Assembly (NCBI RefSeq): GCF_038039215.1
Contig: NZ_JBBPCL010000001.1
Coordinates: forward strand, 4,030,001 to 4,094,000
Direction of reading: 5' to 3'
Source of the DNA: Pseudonocardia sp. T1-2H
GTDB lineage: Bacteria > Actinomycetota > Actinomycetes > Mycobacteriales > Pseudonocardiaceae
Length of the DNA stretch: 64,000 nucleotides
A model generated the notes under the pieces. That model was given only the letters and a program-made list of their open reading frames with translations. It was not told the DNA's origin and ran no database searches. Of this stretch, positions 54,868 to 64,000 are shown piece after piece; position 1 is the stretch's first letter, and each line of letters opens with the position of its first letter. Position numbers and translations under genes: made by a program.

Positions 54868-56947
54868 AGCGGCGGTGAGGGACTCCGCGGTGAGGTCGTC
54901 GATGGTGAGCGGGAGGGTGCCCGCGGCCCGCGCGACCTTCCCGGCGAGCCCGAGCCGGACGAAGCCGGACTCGCAGTCGACGACGATCGTGTGTGTCCCG
55001 TCCGCGGCGAGCAGGCCCGCGGCCCGGCACGCGTCCTCGACGGGGTCGTTGCCCGGCCTGGCGGCGACCGTCGCGCGGCCGTCGGTCAGCAGGACGACGA
55101 GCGGGCGGCGCCGGGGGTCCCGGATCCGCTCCACCGCGAGGGTGCGCCGGGCGAGCAGCAGCCCGTCCGCGAGCGGGGTGCGGCCCCCGGTGCGGACGCC
55201 GGCCATCCTGACCTGCGCGGTGGGGACACTGGTCGTCGGCGGGAGGACGAGCTCGGCGCCGGACGCCCGGAACGTCACCAGCCCGACCTTGTCCCGCCGC
55301 TGGTAGGCGTCCCGCAGCAGCGCCAGCACCGCGCCGGACACCGCGGACATCCGCTTGCGCGCGGCCATCGAACCGGACGCGTCCACGACGAAGAGCACGA
55401 GGTTCCCCTCGCGGCCCTCGCGCAGGGCGGCGCGCAGGTCGGCGCGCTGCAGCAGCAGACCCGGACCGGTTCGGCCGCGGGCGCGTTGCGACGGCGCCGC
55501 GGCGGCGATCGTCGCGGCGAGGTGCAGGTCCGCGGCCTTGCGCGCCGTCTCGCCGGACGGGCGGACGATCCGGCCCGCATCGGTCCGCGCGCGGGACCGG
55601 CGGCCGGGGGCACCGGCGCCCACGCCGGGGATCTCGAACCGGCGCACGGCGACGCGGCTGAGTCTCGCGGGGGTGCCGATCGGCATCGCGGTGCCGGGGC
55701 CGTCGGCGCTCGGGCGTTCCTCCCCGGACGGGCCGCTCGGGGCGTCGGCGGGGGACGCCGAACCGTCCGAGGCGGGCGGCCGGGTCGCCTCGGACGCGCC
55801 GTTCGACGGCTCCCGGTCCGGCCCGGTGTCCCGGTCCGGCCCGGCTTCCAGGTCCGTGCCGCCCTCGGACGGGTCCGCGCCACCGCCCGGGGGCTCGGGA
55901 TCCGGCTCGTCGTCACCGTCGTCCAGGTCCTCCGCGGCGTCCCGCAGGGCGTCGTCGAGGTCCTTCTCGTCGATCCCCGGCTCGTCGAACGGGTCCCGGC
56001 GGCGGCGGTGCGGAAGGGCGAGCCGGGCCGCGACCCGCACGTCCTCCTCCTCGACGGCCGGGGCACCCCGCCAGGCGGCGTGCGCGACCGCGGCCCGCGC
56101 GATCACCAGGTCCGCCCGCATGCCGTCGACGTCGAAGCGGGCGCAGACCGACGCGATCCGGCGGAGCTCCCGGTCGTCGAGCGTCACGGAACCGACCCGC
56201 TGCTGCGCCTCGGCGATCCGCGCCGCGGTCCCGGCCTCGTCGCCGGCGAAGCGCGCGGCGAAGCCGGCCGGGTCGTTCTCGAACGCCATCCGCCGCCGGA
56301 CGACCTCGACGCGGGTCTCGACGTCCCGCGCGGCCCGGACCTCGACGGTCAGCCCGAACCGGTCCAGCAGCTGCGGCCGGAGCTCGCCCTCCTCCGGGTT
56401 CATCGTCCCGACCAGCAGGAACCGCGCCGCGTGCGAGACGGACACCCCGTCCCGCTCGACGTTCGCGCGGCCCATCGCGGCCGCGTCCAGCAGGAGGTCG
56501 ACGAGGTGGTCGTGCAGGAGGTTGACCTCGTCGACGTAGAGCACGCCGCGGTGCGCGTCCGCGAGCAGCCCCGGCTGGTAGGCCCGGACGCCCTCGGACA
56601 GCGCCCGTTCCAGGTCCAGCGAGCCGACGAGCCGGTCCTCGGTCGCGCCGACGGGCAGCTCGACGAGCCGCGCGGCACGCGCCTCCCCGGGGGCGCCGGC
56701 GGGATGCGGACCGTCGGGGCAGGACGGATCCGGATCGGCCGGGTCGCAGCCGAACCGGCAGCCCCGCACCACGTCGAGGCCGGGCAGCAGCGCCGCGAGC
56801 GCACGGACCGCCGTCGACTTCGCGGTGCCCTTCTCCCCGGACCAGCACGCCGCCGACACCGGGGTGCACGGCGTTCAGGACGAGGGCGAGGCGCAGGTCG
56901 TCGTGGCCGACGACCGCCGAGAAGGGGAACCGCGGGGTCGTACTCAC
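54856..56947 (-). CDS. ChlI/ChlD-type (BchI-BchD) chelatase ATPase with VWA domain, probable cobaltochelatase partner (frameshift near 56836)
   Basis: About 697 residues: AAA+ domain ([78 protein letters not shown]), an acidic and Pro-rich linker (about 330-430), and a C-terminal VWA/MIDAS domain ([32 protein letters not shown]). The genome context points to cobalt insertion together with a CobN subunit, which is not in this window. The Walker A (GEKGTAKST) is split by one missing G in a C4 run at 56835-56838. GTG 56947 overlaps the CobQ stop (GTGA). Confidence 0.88.
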
Positions 56948-58476
56948 GGGCGCGACTCTGCCAGACCGGACGCCACGACCGGCAGCTCCGGAGCCGCACC
57001 GTGTCGGATCACATGTTCAAGTGAGGACGTGTCGAGGTGCTGTTCGACGAGGTCGCCGAGCAGGTCGAGCTGCCGCGCCCGCTCGTGTGCGAAGGACGTG
57101 GCCGGCGCGACCCGGAAGCCGTCCCGGCCCGCCTGCGCGGCGAGCCGGGTCAGCAGGGTCCGCCGGAAGTCGTCGTTCTCCAGCAGCCCGTGCCAGTGCG
57201 TGCCGAGCACGACACCGGCGTCCGAGCCCTCCCCGTCCAGCAGGAACGGGTCCCCGGAACGTACGACCCGGCCGTGGTGGATCTCGTACCCGCGCACGGG
57301 GTGCCCGAGGGCCGTTCCGGTCGGGTTCCCGAGGTGCTTGTCCCCGTCGAACGCGATCTCCAGGTCCAGCAGCCCGAGCCCCGGCACGTCCGCCCCGCCC
57401 GGCACCTCCACGCCGGCCGGGTCCACGATCCGTCGCCCAAGCATCTGGTACCCGCCGCAGATCCCGAGCACCGGCTTCCCCGCCGCGGCGTGCGCCAGCA
57501 CCCCGTCCGCCAGCCCGGACGACCGCAGCCACGCCAGGTCGCTCACTGTCGCCTTCGAGCCGGGCAGCACGACCACGTCCGTGTCCAGCAGCCGCGACGG
57601 CTCGGTCACGTACCGCACGGCGACGCCCGGTTCGCAGGCCAGCGCCTCGGCGTCGGTGGCGTTGGAGATCCTCGGCAACCGGACGACCGCGATCCGCAGC
57701 CACTGCGCCCCGTGCGGCGGCGACGGCCGGCCCAGCACGCCGTCCGGGACCGCGGAGAGCGAGTCCTCGGCGTCCAGCCAGAGGCCGTCGGACCAGGGCA
57801 CGACGCCGAGCGTCGGCCGGCCGGTCAGCGTGCGGAGGCGGTCGAGGCCCGGCGCGAGCAGGGCCGGGTCCCCGCGGAACTTGTTGATCACGAAGCCGGC
57901 GATGCGGGCCTGGTCCGCCCGGTCCAGCACCGCGACGGTCCCGAAGAGGTGGGCGAGGACGCCGCCGCGGTCGATGTCCCCCACCACCACGACGGGCAGG
58001 TCCGCGGCCTGCGCAAGCCCCATGTTCGCGATGTCGGTGGCCCGCAGGTTGATCTCCGCCGGCGAGCCGGCGCCCTCGCAGATCACCACGTCGTACCGGG
58101 AGCGCAGCTCGGCCAGCGTCTCGGTGACGACCTCGAGCAGCGCGGCCTTGCGCGAGCGGTAGGACATCGCCGACACCTGCCCGGACGCTCGCCCGCGCAC
58201 CACGACCTGCGACGTCCGGTCGCTCCCCGGCTTGAGCAGCACCGGGTTGAAGGCGACGCTCGGCGCCAGCCCGCACGCGTGCGCCTGCATCGCCTGCGCC
58301 CGGCCGATCTCCCCGCCGTCGGCCGTCACCACCGAGTTGTTGCTCATGTTCTGCGCCTTGAACGGCGCGACGGACACCCCGCGGCGGACGAGCCAGCGGC
58401 AGATCCCGGCCACCAGCGCGCTCTTGCCGGCGTCGGACGTCGTTCCCGCCACCAGCAGGGCGCCCCGGAGATCCAT
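56944..58476 (-). CDS. cobQ: Cobyric acid synthase
   Basis: A 510-residue complete enzyme amidating four side chains of adenosyl-cobyrinate diamide. Motifs: [22 protein letters not shown] (P-loop), [77 protein letters not shown] (GATase Cys) and [14 protein letters not shown] (His). ATG 58476 follows GATACT by six bases (minus strand), a leaderless arrangement. It heads a run of cobalamin genes in the minus direction. Confidence 0.97.
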   Translation of the reverse strand: MDLRGALLVAGTTSDAGKSALVAGICRWLVRRGVSVAPFKAQNMSNNSVVTADGGEIGRAQAMQAHACGLAPSVAFNPVLLKPGSDRTSQVVVRGRASGQVSAMSYRSRKAALLEVVTETLAELRSRYDVVICEGAGSPAEINLRATDIANMGLAQAADLPVVVVGDIDRGGVLAHLFGTVAVLDRADQARIAGFVINKFRGDPALLAPGLDRLRTLTGRPTLGVVPWSDGLWLDAEDSLSAVPDGVLGRPSPPHGAQWLRIAVVRLPRISNATDAEALACEPGVAVRYVTEPSRLLDTDVVVLPGSKATVSDLAWLRSSGLADGVLAHAAAGKPVLGICGGYQMLGRRIVDPAGVEVPGGADVPGLGLLDLEIAFDGDKHLGNPTGTALGHPVRGYEIHHGRVVRSGDPFLLDGEGSDAGVVLGTHWHGLLENDDFRRTLLTRLAAQAGRDGFRVAPATSFAHERARQLDLLGDLVEQHLDTSSLEHVIRHGAAPELPVVASGLAESRP

Positions 58477-58578
58477 CGGGCCAGTATCGGGTCACCGGCG
58501 CCCGAAGAGCCCCGTCGGGGTGCTCCGGATCTCGATGTCCGGGCACAGGGTCCGCGGCGCGGCCGCGGCCGGGGCGCA

Positions 58579-58584
58579 TACCGT
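58579..58584 (+). promoter_or_regulatory. -10 element of the SURF1 gene
   Basis: TACCGT ends six bases before the SURF1 ATG, the same hexamer and spacing as at pknL. Confidence 0.5.
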
Positions 58585-58590
58585 AGGGGC

Positions 58591-59439
58591 ATGCGTTTCC
58601 TGCTGCGTCCGGGCTGGCTGGCCTTCATCGCGGTCGTGCTCGGGTTCGTCGCCGTCTGCTACACGGTGCTGGCGCCGTGGCAGTTCGACCGGGAGGACCA
58701 GCGGGAGGCCCAGCAGGCACAGATCGACCGCGCCCTGAACGTCGCGCCGGTGCCGGTGTCCGATCTCGTCCCCGGGGCCGCGGTTGACCCGGGCGACGAG
58801 TGGCGCCAGGTCACCCTGACCGGCGAGTACCTGCCCGAGGACGAGGCGCTGGTCCGGCTCCGGGTGGTCGACGGCAGGCCGGCCTTCGAGGTCATGACCC
58901 CGATGCGGCTCACCGACGGCCGCACCGTCGCGGTCGACCGCGGGTCGGTCGCCGCCCCGGACGGCCAGGCGATCCCGGAGTTCGCCCCCGCACCCGCCGG
59001 CACCGTCACCGTGACCGGGCGGCTGCGGGTCAACGAGACGGACACCAGCGGCCGCCCCTCCTTCGACGCCGGCGGGCACCGCCAGATCTACGCCGCGGAC
59101 TCGCGGGCCCTGGCCACCGCCACCGGCGTCCAGATGGTCGACGGGTACGCGCAGCTCGTCGCCGGACAGCCCGGGGTGCTCGACGTCCTGCCGGTCGAGC
59201 CGCCGGTGAGCGGCGCGCCGTTCACGAACTTCTCCTACGCGCTGCAGTGGATCACCTTCGGCGCCATCGCCGTGGTCGCGCTCGGCCTGTTCATCCGGCT
59301 GGAACTGCTCCAGCGCCGGGGGAAGCGGGAGACCCGGACGTCGATCCGGGACGCGCTGTCCGGCCGGGACGGCGGCGTCGACGGGCCCGCGGCGAAGGTC
59401 CCCGCCCGCACCGCTCCCGAGGACGACCCGGGAGCCTGA
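58591..59439 (+). CDS. SURF1-like cytochrome oxidase assembly protein
   Basis: A 282-residue protein of the SURF1 type: N-terminal helix (PGWLAFIAVVLGFVAVCYTVLAPWQFDRED), a soluble middle with DEWRQVTLTGEYLPEDEALVRLR, RTVAVDRGSVAAPDG and GTVTVTGRLRVNETD, then a C-terminal helix (FSYALQWITFGAIAVVALGLFIRLELLQRR). SURF1 helps heme a insertion into cytochrome aa3. It is the only non-cobalamin gene between CobQ and CobD and is transcribed oppositely to both. It fits functionally with ctaE-qcrCAB. Confidence 0.9.
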   Translation: MRFLLRPGWLAFIAVVLGFVAVCYTVLAPWQFDREDQREAQQAQIDRALNVAPVPVSDLVPGAAVDPGDEWRQVTLTGEYLPEDEALVRLRVVDGRPAFEVMTPMRLTDGRTVAVDRGSVAAPDGQAIPEFAPAPAGTVTVTGRLRVNETDTSGRPSFDAGGHRQIYAADSRALATATGVQMVDGYAQLVAGQPGVLDVLPVEPPVSGAPFTNFSYALQWITFGAIAVVALGLFIRLELLQRRGKRETRTSIRDALSGRDGGVDGPAAKVPARTAPEDDPGA

Positions 59440-59448
59440 GCCGCGTCG

Positions 59449-60375
59449 TCAGCCGCGTCGGGCGAGCCCGGTCGCCACGACGACCGCCACCGCGGCCGAC
59501 GCCACCCCGACCAGCCGGGACAGCCGCGTCGCCCGGGCCAGGTCGGCCACCACGGGCGCCGGACCGCGCCCCAGGACCGCGCGTTCCTCGACGCCGTACG
59601 CGTACTCCGTGCGGCCGCCCAGCCGGACCCCGAGTGCGCCTGCCGCGGACGCCTCGACCGGCCCGGCGTTGGGGCTCGGGTGCCCGCCCGCGTCCCGCCG
59701 CCACGCGGCCAGCGCGTCCCGCGGACGCCCCCCGACGGCCGGCGCGGCGAGCGCGAACAGCGTGGCCGCGAGCCGGGCCGGGACCAGGTTCGCGACGTCG
59801 TCGAGGCGCGCGGAGGCCCAGCCGAACCGCAGGTGCCGGGGCGAGCGGTAGCCCACCATGGCGTCGAGGGTGTTGACCGCGCGGTACCCGAGCAACCCGG
59901 GCACGCCCGCGACCGCGCCCCAGAACAGCGGGGCGACCACGGCGTCGGACGTGTTCTCCGCCACCGACTCCAGCCCCGCCCGCGCCATCCCGTCGGAATC
60001 CAGGAGCTCGGGATCGCGGGCACAGAGGTGTGGGATCCGGGCGCGGGCGGCTGCGGCGTCCCCTGCCTCCAGGGACGCCCCGAGCGCCGCGACCTCCCGG
60101 ACGAGCGACGTCCCGCCGAGCACCGCCCACGTGGCGAGCGCGGTCCCGAGCACCCGCGGCAGCACCCGCTCGACCGCGACCCCGAGCGCGACGGTGCCCC
60201 CCACCAGCGCCGCGGTGTACCCGACGCCGGCGGCGCGGGAGTCCGCGTAGACCCGTCGCTCCAGCGCCGAGGCCACCGAGCCGAACCCGGCGACCGGATG
60301 GAACCGGTGCGGATCCCCGAACACCGCGTCCGCGAGAACCCCCACGAGCAGCCCGCAGGCACGCGCACCCAGCAC
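59449..60375 (-). CDS. cobD: Adenosylcobinamide-phosphate synthase CobD (CbiB)
   Basis: A 308-residue polytopic membrane protein: FGDPHRFHPVAGFGSVASALERRVYADSR at the start, SVAENTSDAVVAPLFWGAVAGVPGLLGYRAVNTLDAMVGYRSPRHLRFGWASARLDDVANLVPARL as the strongest signature, and APNAGPVEAS-like HPSPNAGPVEASAAGALGVRLGG. It attaches the aminopropanol arm to cobyric acid. GTG 60375 lies six bases after TACGGT. It converges with SURF1 (9-bp gap between the stops). Confidence 0.95.
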   Translation of the reverse strand: MLGARACGLLVGVLADAVFGDPHRFHPVAGFGSVASALERRVYADSRAAGVGYTAALVGGTVALGVAVERVLPRVLGTALATWAVLGGTSLVREVAALGASLEAGDAAAARARIPHLCARDPELLDSDGMARAGLESVAENTSDAVVAPLFWGAVAGVPGLLGYRAVNTLDAMVGYRSPRHLRFGWASARLDDVANLVPARLAATLFALAAPAVGGRPRDALAAWRRDAGGHPSPNAGPVEASAAGALGVRLGGRTEYAYGVEERAVLGRGPAPVVADLARATRLSRLVGVASAAVAVVVATGLARRG

Positions 60376-60401
60376 GCGCCCACCGTAACCACCCCGCTCG
60401 G

Positions 60402-60461
60402 GCACGGGTTCGCGAGCCGGCGCACAGCTTCCACCCTGTGTGCCGGCTCGCGAACCCGTGC
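60402..60461. repeat. 60-bp inverted repeat between divergent genes
   Basis: Arms of 26 nt (60402-60427 and 60436-60461) contain GGTTCGCGAGCCGG and match with one mismatch around an 8-nt spacer. It lies between the start of cobD and the start of the flavin reductase gene, 27 bp and 32 bp away, so it cannot be an ordinary terminator for either. Confidence 0.75.
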
Positions 60462-60492
60462 GCGACCGCGCGCGGCACGGGAGGATCACCCC

Positions 60493-61131
60493 ATGCGCAA
60501 GGACATCGACCCCGACGAGATGGGCCACGGCCCGTTCTACAAGGTGCTGAACTCCGTGGTGGTGCCGCGCCCGATCGCCTGGGTCTCCACCCGGTCCGCG
60601 GACGGCGTCGACAACCTGGCGCCGCACTCGTTCTTCACCGTCTCGTGCGTCGACCCGCCGATGGTGCAGTTCACCTCGGTCGGCAAGAAGGACTCGCTCC
60701 GCAACGCGACGGAGACGGGCGAGTTCGTCGTCTGCCTGGCGAACGAGCCGATGTTCGAGCGGATCAACGCCACCGGCACGGACTTCCCCGCCGAGGTCAG
60801 CGAGTTCTCCGCGGTGGGCCTGACCGGCGAGAAGAGCGCGAAGGTGACGCCGTTCCGGGTCGCCGAGTCCCCCGTCGCGCTGGAGTGCACGCTGCACCGG
60901 GCCCTCGAGCTGGGCGACTCGACCGTCGTCATCGGGCGGGTGGTGCACGCCGCGATCGACGACGACGTCTTCACCACCGACGAGCGCGGCAACAGCCTCC
61001 CGGCCGTCGAGCGGCTGCGCCCGCTGGCCCGGCTGGGCCGCAACGAGTGGTCGACGATCGGCGAGGTCCTGGACATCACCCGGATCCCCTACAAGCACTG
61101 GCCCGGGCACTACACCCCGCCCGAGGCCTGA
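60493..61131 (+). CDS. Flavin reductase-like (FMN-binding split-barrel) protein
   Basis: A 212-residue protein of the flavin-reductase-domain family: LNSVVVPRPIAWVSTRSADGVDNLAPHSFFTVSCVDPPMVQFTSV, KKDSLRNATETGEFVVCLANEPM and the conserved RPLARLGRNEWSTIG near the C-terminus. Such proteins reduce flavins or bind FMN as pyridoxamine-oxidase-like folds. A distant FMN-dependent monooxygenase pair (33815-36262) needs FMNH2, but no linkage is shown. ATG 60493 has GGAGG upstream. Confidence 0.82.
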   Translation: MRKDIDPDEMGHGPFYKVLNSVVVPRPIAWVSTRSADGVDNLAPHSFFTVSCVDPPMVQFTSVGKKDSLRNATETGEFVVCLANEPMFERINATGTDFPAEVSEFSAVGLTGEKSAKVTPFRVAESPVALECTLHRALELGDSTVVIGRVVHAAIDDDVFTTDERGNSLPAVERLRPLARLGRNEWSTIGEVLDITRIPYKHWPGHYTPPEA

Positions 61132-61169
61132 GCTCGCCCGAACGTCGGTCCGTCCGAGCGCCGGTCCCG

Positions 61170-61391
61170 TCAGAGCTTGGCGCGGCCCCGCTCGGCGGCC
61201 ACCGCGCGGGCCTGCGTGGCGATCTGCGCGAGCGTGCAGGGCCAGCGCGTCCCGGAACCGTTGGCGCCGCACGCCCTGCAACGGCCCAACCGGTCCGGGA
61301 CGTGCTCCTCGAGCAGTCGGCTGACCACCTCGGGCATCCCGGACATCACCATCGCCATCGGCCCTGCCCCCGGCACGTACTCCCCCACCAC
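61170..61391 (-). CDS. Small Cys-containing protein (C-x2-C...C type)
   Basis: A 73-residue protein. LEEHVPDRLGRCRACGANGSGTRWPCTLAQIATQARAV includes CRACG and WPC, a pattern of three cysteines with a conserved HVP.R.GRCRAC context that I have seen in many short actinobacterial proteins of unknown role. The ATG at 61391 is used; an internal Met (MAMVMSGM...) could also be the start. Metal binding is possible. Confidence 0.55.
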   Translation of the reverse strand: MVGEYVPGAGPMAMVMSGMPEVVSRLLEEHVPDRLGRCRACGANGSGTRWPCTLAQIATQARAVAAERGRAKL

Positions 61392-61436
61392 CTGCAGGAC
61401 GTTACCCGCCCATCACCACAGAGTGGTCGCCCGGTC

Positions 61437-63134
61437 TCAGAGCGTGAACTCCCCCGACGGCGTCGCCTCCGGATCGGCGTGCAGCTCGCCCTCGCGGCCC
61501 CGCAGCTCCACCCGACGGATCTTCCCGGAGATCGTCTTGGGCAGCTCGAAGAACTCCAGGCGACGGATCCGCTTGTAGGGCGCGAGGTTGTCCCGCGCGA
61601 ACTCCAGGATCGCCGTGGCCGTCTCCTGCGTGGGCTCGTAGCCGTCGGCCAGCACGACGTAGGCCTTCGGGACGGCCAGGCGCACCGGGTCCGGCGACGG
61701 CACGATCGCCGCCTCCGCGACGGCCGGGTGCTCGATCAGCACGCTCTCCAGCTCGAAGGGGCTGATCCGGTAGTCGCTGGCCTTGAACACGTCGTCGGCC
61801 CGGCCGACGTAGGTGATGTAGCCCTCGGAGTCCCGCGAGCCGACGTCGCCCGTGTGGTAGTAGCCGTCCGCCATGGCCTCGGCGTTGCGCTCGGGGTCCC
61901 CGTGGTAGCCGACCATCAGGCCGACCGGGCGCTTCGACAGGTCCAGGCAGATCTCGCCCTCGTCGGCCTTCTCCCCGGTCGCCGGGTCGATCAGCTCGAC
62001 GGCGAACCCGGGCATCGGCCGGCCCATGGAACCGGGCTTGATCGGCTGGCCGGGCGGGTTCGCGATCTGCACGCTGGACTCGGTCTGCCCGAAGCCGTCC
62101 CGGATCCGCAGACCCCACGCCTTCTCGACCTGGTCGATGACCTCGGGGTTCAGCGGCTCGCCCGCGCCGACGACCTTCTTCGGCGGCGTCGCCAGCCCGG
62201 AGAGATCGGCCTGGATCAGCATGCGCCACACCGTGGGCGGGGCGCAGAAGCTCGTCACGCCACAGCGGTCCAGCACCTCGAGCAGGTTCTCGGCGGAGAA
62301 CTTCGAGTAGTTCATCACCAGCACGGTCGCCTCGGCGATCCACGGCGCGAACACGTTCGACCACGCGTGCTTGGCCCAGCCGGGAGAGGAGATGTTGAGG
62401 TGGACGTCCCCCGGCTCCAGGCCGATCCAGTACATCGTCGACAGGTGGCCCACCGGGTAGGACTGGTGGGTGTGCTCGACGAGCTTCGGCTTCGCCGTGG
62501 TGCCGGAGGTGAAGTAGAGCAGCAGCGTGTCGGTCGCCTTGGTGGGCGCCTCCGGCACGAAGACGGCCGACGCCGCGTACGCGTCCGTGTAGTCGTGCCA
62601 GCCCTCGGGGGCCCCGCGGACGGAGATCTTGGTGTAGTCGCCCTCGACGTCGTCGAACTTGCCGGCGTCCGCCGCCCCGACGATCACGTGCTTCGCGTTC
62701 CCGCGCTCCACACGGTCCCGCAGGTCGTCCGTGGTGAGCAGCGTCGTCGCCGGGATGACGACCGCGCCGATCTTCATCGCCGCGAGCAGCGTCTCCCACA
62801 GCTCCAGCTGGTTGCCGAGCATCAGGATGATCCGGTCCCCGCGGCCGACGCCGCGGTCCCGCAGCCAGTTCGCCACCCGGTTCGAGCGCTCGGCCAACTC
62901 GGCGAAGGTCCAGTGGGCCTCGCTGCCGTCCGACTCGACGATCCACAGCGCGCGCCGGGCACCCCGCTCCGGGTCCGCCGCGACCACATCGAAGTGTTCC
63001 AGCGCCCAGTTGAACTCGTCGAGCTCGGGCCAGCGGAAGTCCCGCAGCGCCGTGTCGTAGTCCTCCCGGTTCTTCAGGAGGAAGTCTCGCGCGGCGTAGA
63101 ACGCCGTGCTGCCTGCAGTCATCTCGCCGGACAT
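61437..63134 (-). CDS. AMP-binding acyl-CoA synthetase (medium-chain/benzoate-ligase-like)
   Basis: A 565-residue ANL enzyme: MTAGSTAFYAARDFLLKNREDYDTALRDFRWPELDEFNWALEHFD, P-loop LLLYFTSGTTAKPKLVEHTHQSYPVG, RDGFGQTESSVQIANPPG, CLDLSKRPVGLMVGYHG, GDVGSRDSEGYITYVGRADDVFKASDYRISPFE, and the C-terminal lysine in KTISGKIRRVELR. Its relationship to ACSM/benzoate-type ligases is from memory of N-terminal blocks. ATG 63134 is chosen; GTG 63170 twelve codons upstream is possible. Substrate unknown; no neighbours suggest one. Confidence 0.9.
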   Translation of the reverse strand: MSGEMTAGSTAFYAARDFLLKNREDYDTALRDFRWPELDEFNWALEHFDVVAADPERGARRALWIVESDGSEAHWTFAELAERSNRVANWLRDRGVGRGDRIILMLGNQLELWETLLAAMKIGAVVIPATTLLTTDDLRDRVERGNAKHVIVGAADAGKFDDVEGDYTKISVRGAPEGWHDYTDAYAASAVFVPEAPTKATDTLLLYFTSGTTAKPKLVEHTHQSYPVGHLSTMYWIGLEPGDVHLNISSPGWAKHAWSNVFAPWIAEATVLVMNYSKFSAENLLEVLDRCGVTSFCAPPTVWRMLIQADLSGLATPPKKVVGAGEPLNPEVIDQVEKAWGLRIRDGFGQTESSVQIANPPGQPIKPGSMGRPMPGFAVELIDPATGEKADEGEICLDLSKRPVGLMVGYHGDPERNAEAMADGYYHTGDVGSRDSEGYITYVGRADDVFKASDYRISPFELESVLIEHPAVAEAAIVPSPDPVRLAVPKAYVVLADGYEPTQETATAILEFARDNLAPYKRIRRLEFFELPKTISGKIRRVELRGREGELHADPEATPSGEFTL

Positions 63135-63306
63135 CCGGTCCCCAATTCGAAGATCAGCCGCTCTGCTCACCGCACCCTAATGAACTCGGGCGGTTCTGCC
63201 ACAGGTCCGGTCGGGCAGGTGCGGCCCCGCCGCCCCGGCGCAGGCACCCGGACGTGGCCGCGCGTCACCCTCCCCGCCGCGACCTGGGAGAACTAGCGTC
63301 TCCCGG

Positions 63307-63867
63307 ATGAGAGGTGTGCGGGGGCACGGGTCGGTCCGCAGAACGGCGGCGGCCCTGGTGACGACGGGCGTGGCGGTGGCGGTGCTGGCCGGGTGCGGTG
63401 ATGCAGCGGCGGAGCTGACGCCGGGGCCCGCGCCGCAGAGCAGCAGCACCTCCCCCACGCCGAGCCCCGAGACGACGACCAGCGCCGCCCCGACGACCAC
63501 CGTCCCGGCGCCGACGACCCGCGCCCACGGCACGACGGCCCCGCACCCCGTGACGCCCTCGCCCACGGCCGGGGCGCAGGCGGCGGCCCCGGCCATGATC
63601 TGGCCCGTGACGGACGCGGCCGCGGCGAGGCAGTTGCAGGCCGACGTCGACGGCGGCTCGCAGCCCTGGCTGCTGGATCCGCAGGAGGTCGCGCTGAGCT
63701 ACACGTCGTCGGTCTACGGCTGGACCTCGCCGGAGACCACCCCGGCCGGCGACGGGACCGTGCAGGTCCAGGACGCGCAGGGCGGCCGCGCGACCGTGCA
63801 CCTCGTCCAGCCCGTCCGCTCCGGGGCCGGCGGGATCTGGGTCGTCGACGCCGCCGAGCGCACATAG
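63307..63867 (+). CDS. Lipoprotein of unknown function
   Basis: A 186-residue secreted lipoprotein. The signal peptide ends with lipobox VLAGC (Cys at about residue 30), followed by a Thr/Ser/Pro-rich linker (residues 35-90) and a C-terminal domain of beta character (EVALSYTSSVYGWTSPETTPAGDGTVQVQDAQGGRATVHLVQPV). No family recognised. TAGCGT (63294-63299) is 7 nt before the ATG, so a leaderless message is likely. Confidence 0.75.
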   Translation: MRGVRGHGSVRRTAAALVTTGVAVAVLAGCGDAAAELTPGPAPQSSSTSPTPSPETTTSAAPTTTVPAPTTRAHGTTAPHPVTPSPTAGAQAAAPAMIWPVTDAAAARQLQADVDGGSQPWLLDPQEVALSYTSSVYGWTSPETTPAGDGTVQVQDAQGGRATVHLVQPVRSGAGGIWVVDAAERT

Positions 63868-63987
63868 ACCCGGCTCACCCGTTGTGGTGAAGACTCGCGA
63901 AGAGTGCAGCATTCCGGGGCCCGGCTCCGATGTTCCCCATGACGCTGCCGACAACGGCAGCACGCGAAGCGCCAGGGAGCGACAGTG

Positions 63988-64000
63988 ATGACGAGCGACT
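63988..64000 (+). CDS. Start of a gene running off the window
   Basis: An ATG at 63988, preceded by AGGGAG at about 9 nt, begins MTSD before the window ends. A GTG three bases earlier is in frame. The 120 bp before it contain a GCTGCCG-ACAA-CGGCAGC hairpin (63944-63961) and no other gene. Confidence 0.35.

Overview
The window is high-GC actinobacterial chromosome. Its first 29 kb follow, nearly gene for gene, the mycobacterial order around Rv2174-Rv2196 (mptA, Rv2175c, pknL, aroG, exonuclease, acyltransferase, ArsA-like ATPase, two SRPBCC proteins, fadD15, pimB', NlpC/P60 protein, UvrC-like nuclease, trpD, ctaE-qcrCAB). Gene content outside the shared core, GTG/TTG starts and codon use suggest a Pseudonocardiaceae member, probably Pseudonocardia. 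That assignment is inference from memory of families, with no search run.

Layout. 1-29.1 kb: envelope and central-metabolism block ending in the cytochrome bcc operon, with an IS481-type element (21955-23056) inserted exactly at the trpD stop codon and two decayed genes (6100-6540, about 19330-19610). 29.1-33.5 kb: a leucine/valine-rich leader peptide before an ACT-like protein, a ferredoxin reductase, a thioesterase, and a GlxA-type regulator facing a small membrane protein across an operator-like array. 33.8-37.8 kb: a tightly overlapping four-gene operon (PcaB-like lyase, NTF2-like protein, two FMN monooxygenases). 37.9-42.5 kb: HAD phosphatase, 3-oxoacid CoA-transferase pair, P450 plus FAD oxidase. 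42.5-48.5 kb: a small basic protein behind a five-codon micro-ORF, phosphopantetheinyl transferase, a hydrolase-like protein lacking the Ser nucleophile, NhaA, a DsbA-like protein, DNA polymerase IV and a kinase-like remnant. 48.6-60.4 kb: cobalamin genes (BluB-CobT fusion, methylase-like fragment, CysG, CobE/CbiG-like, CobB, CobO, ChlI/ChlD-type chelatase, CobQ, CobD) with two cobalamin riboswitches and an embedded SURF1 gene. 60.5-64 kb: flavin reductase, small Cys protein, acyl-CoA synthetase, lipoprotein and the start of another gene.

Four themes recur. (1) About fourteen genes have a TANNGT-like -10 hexamer 6-8 nt before the start codon, the layout of leaderless transcripts. (2) Eleven conserved genes are broken by a single-base indel, most at G/C runs, which looks more like assembly error than biology. 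(3) Cobalamin, monooxygenase and CoA-transferase genes are stacked with 4-nt ATGA/GTGA overlaps. (4) Several hairpin or inverted-repeat families are dispersed between genes, including three copies of a 17-6-17 hairpin whose stem varies while its loop (CTAGAA) and outer GTG/CAC ends stay fixed.

No rRNA, tRNA or CRISPR array was seen.
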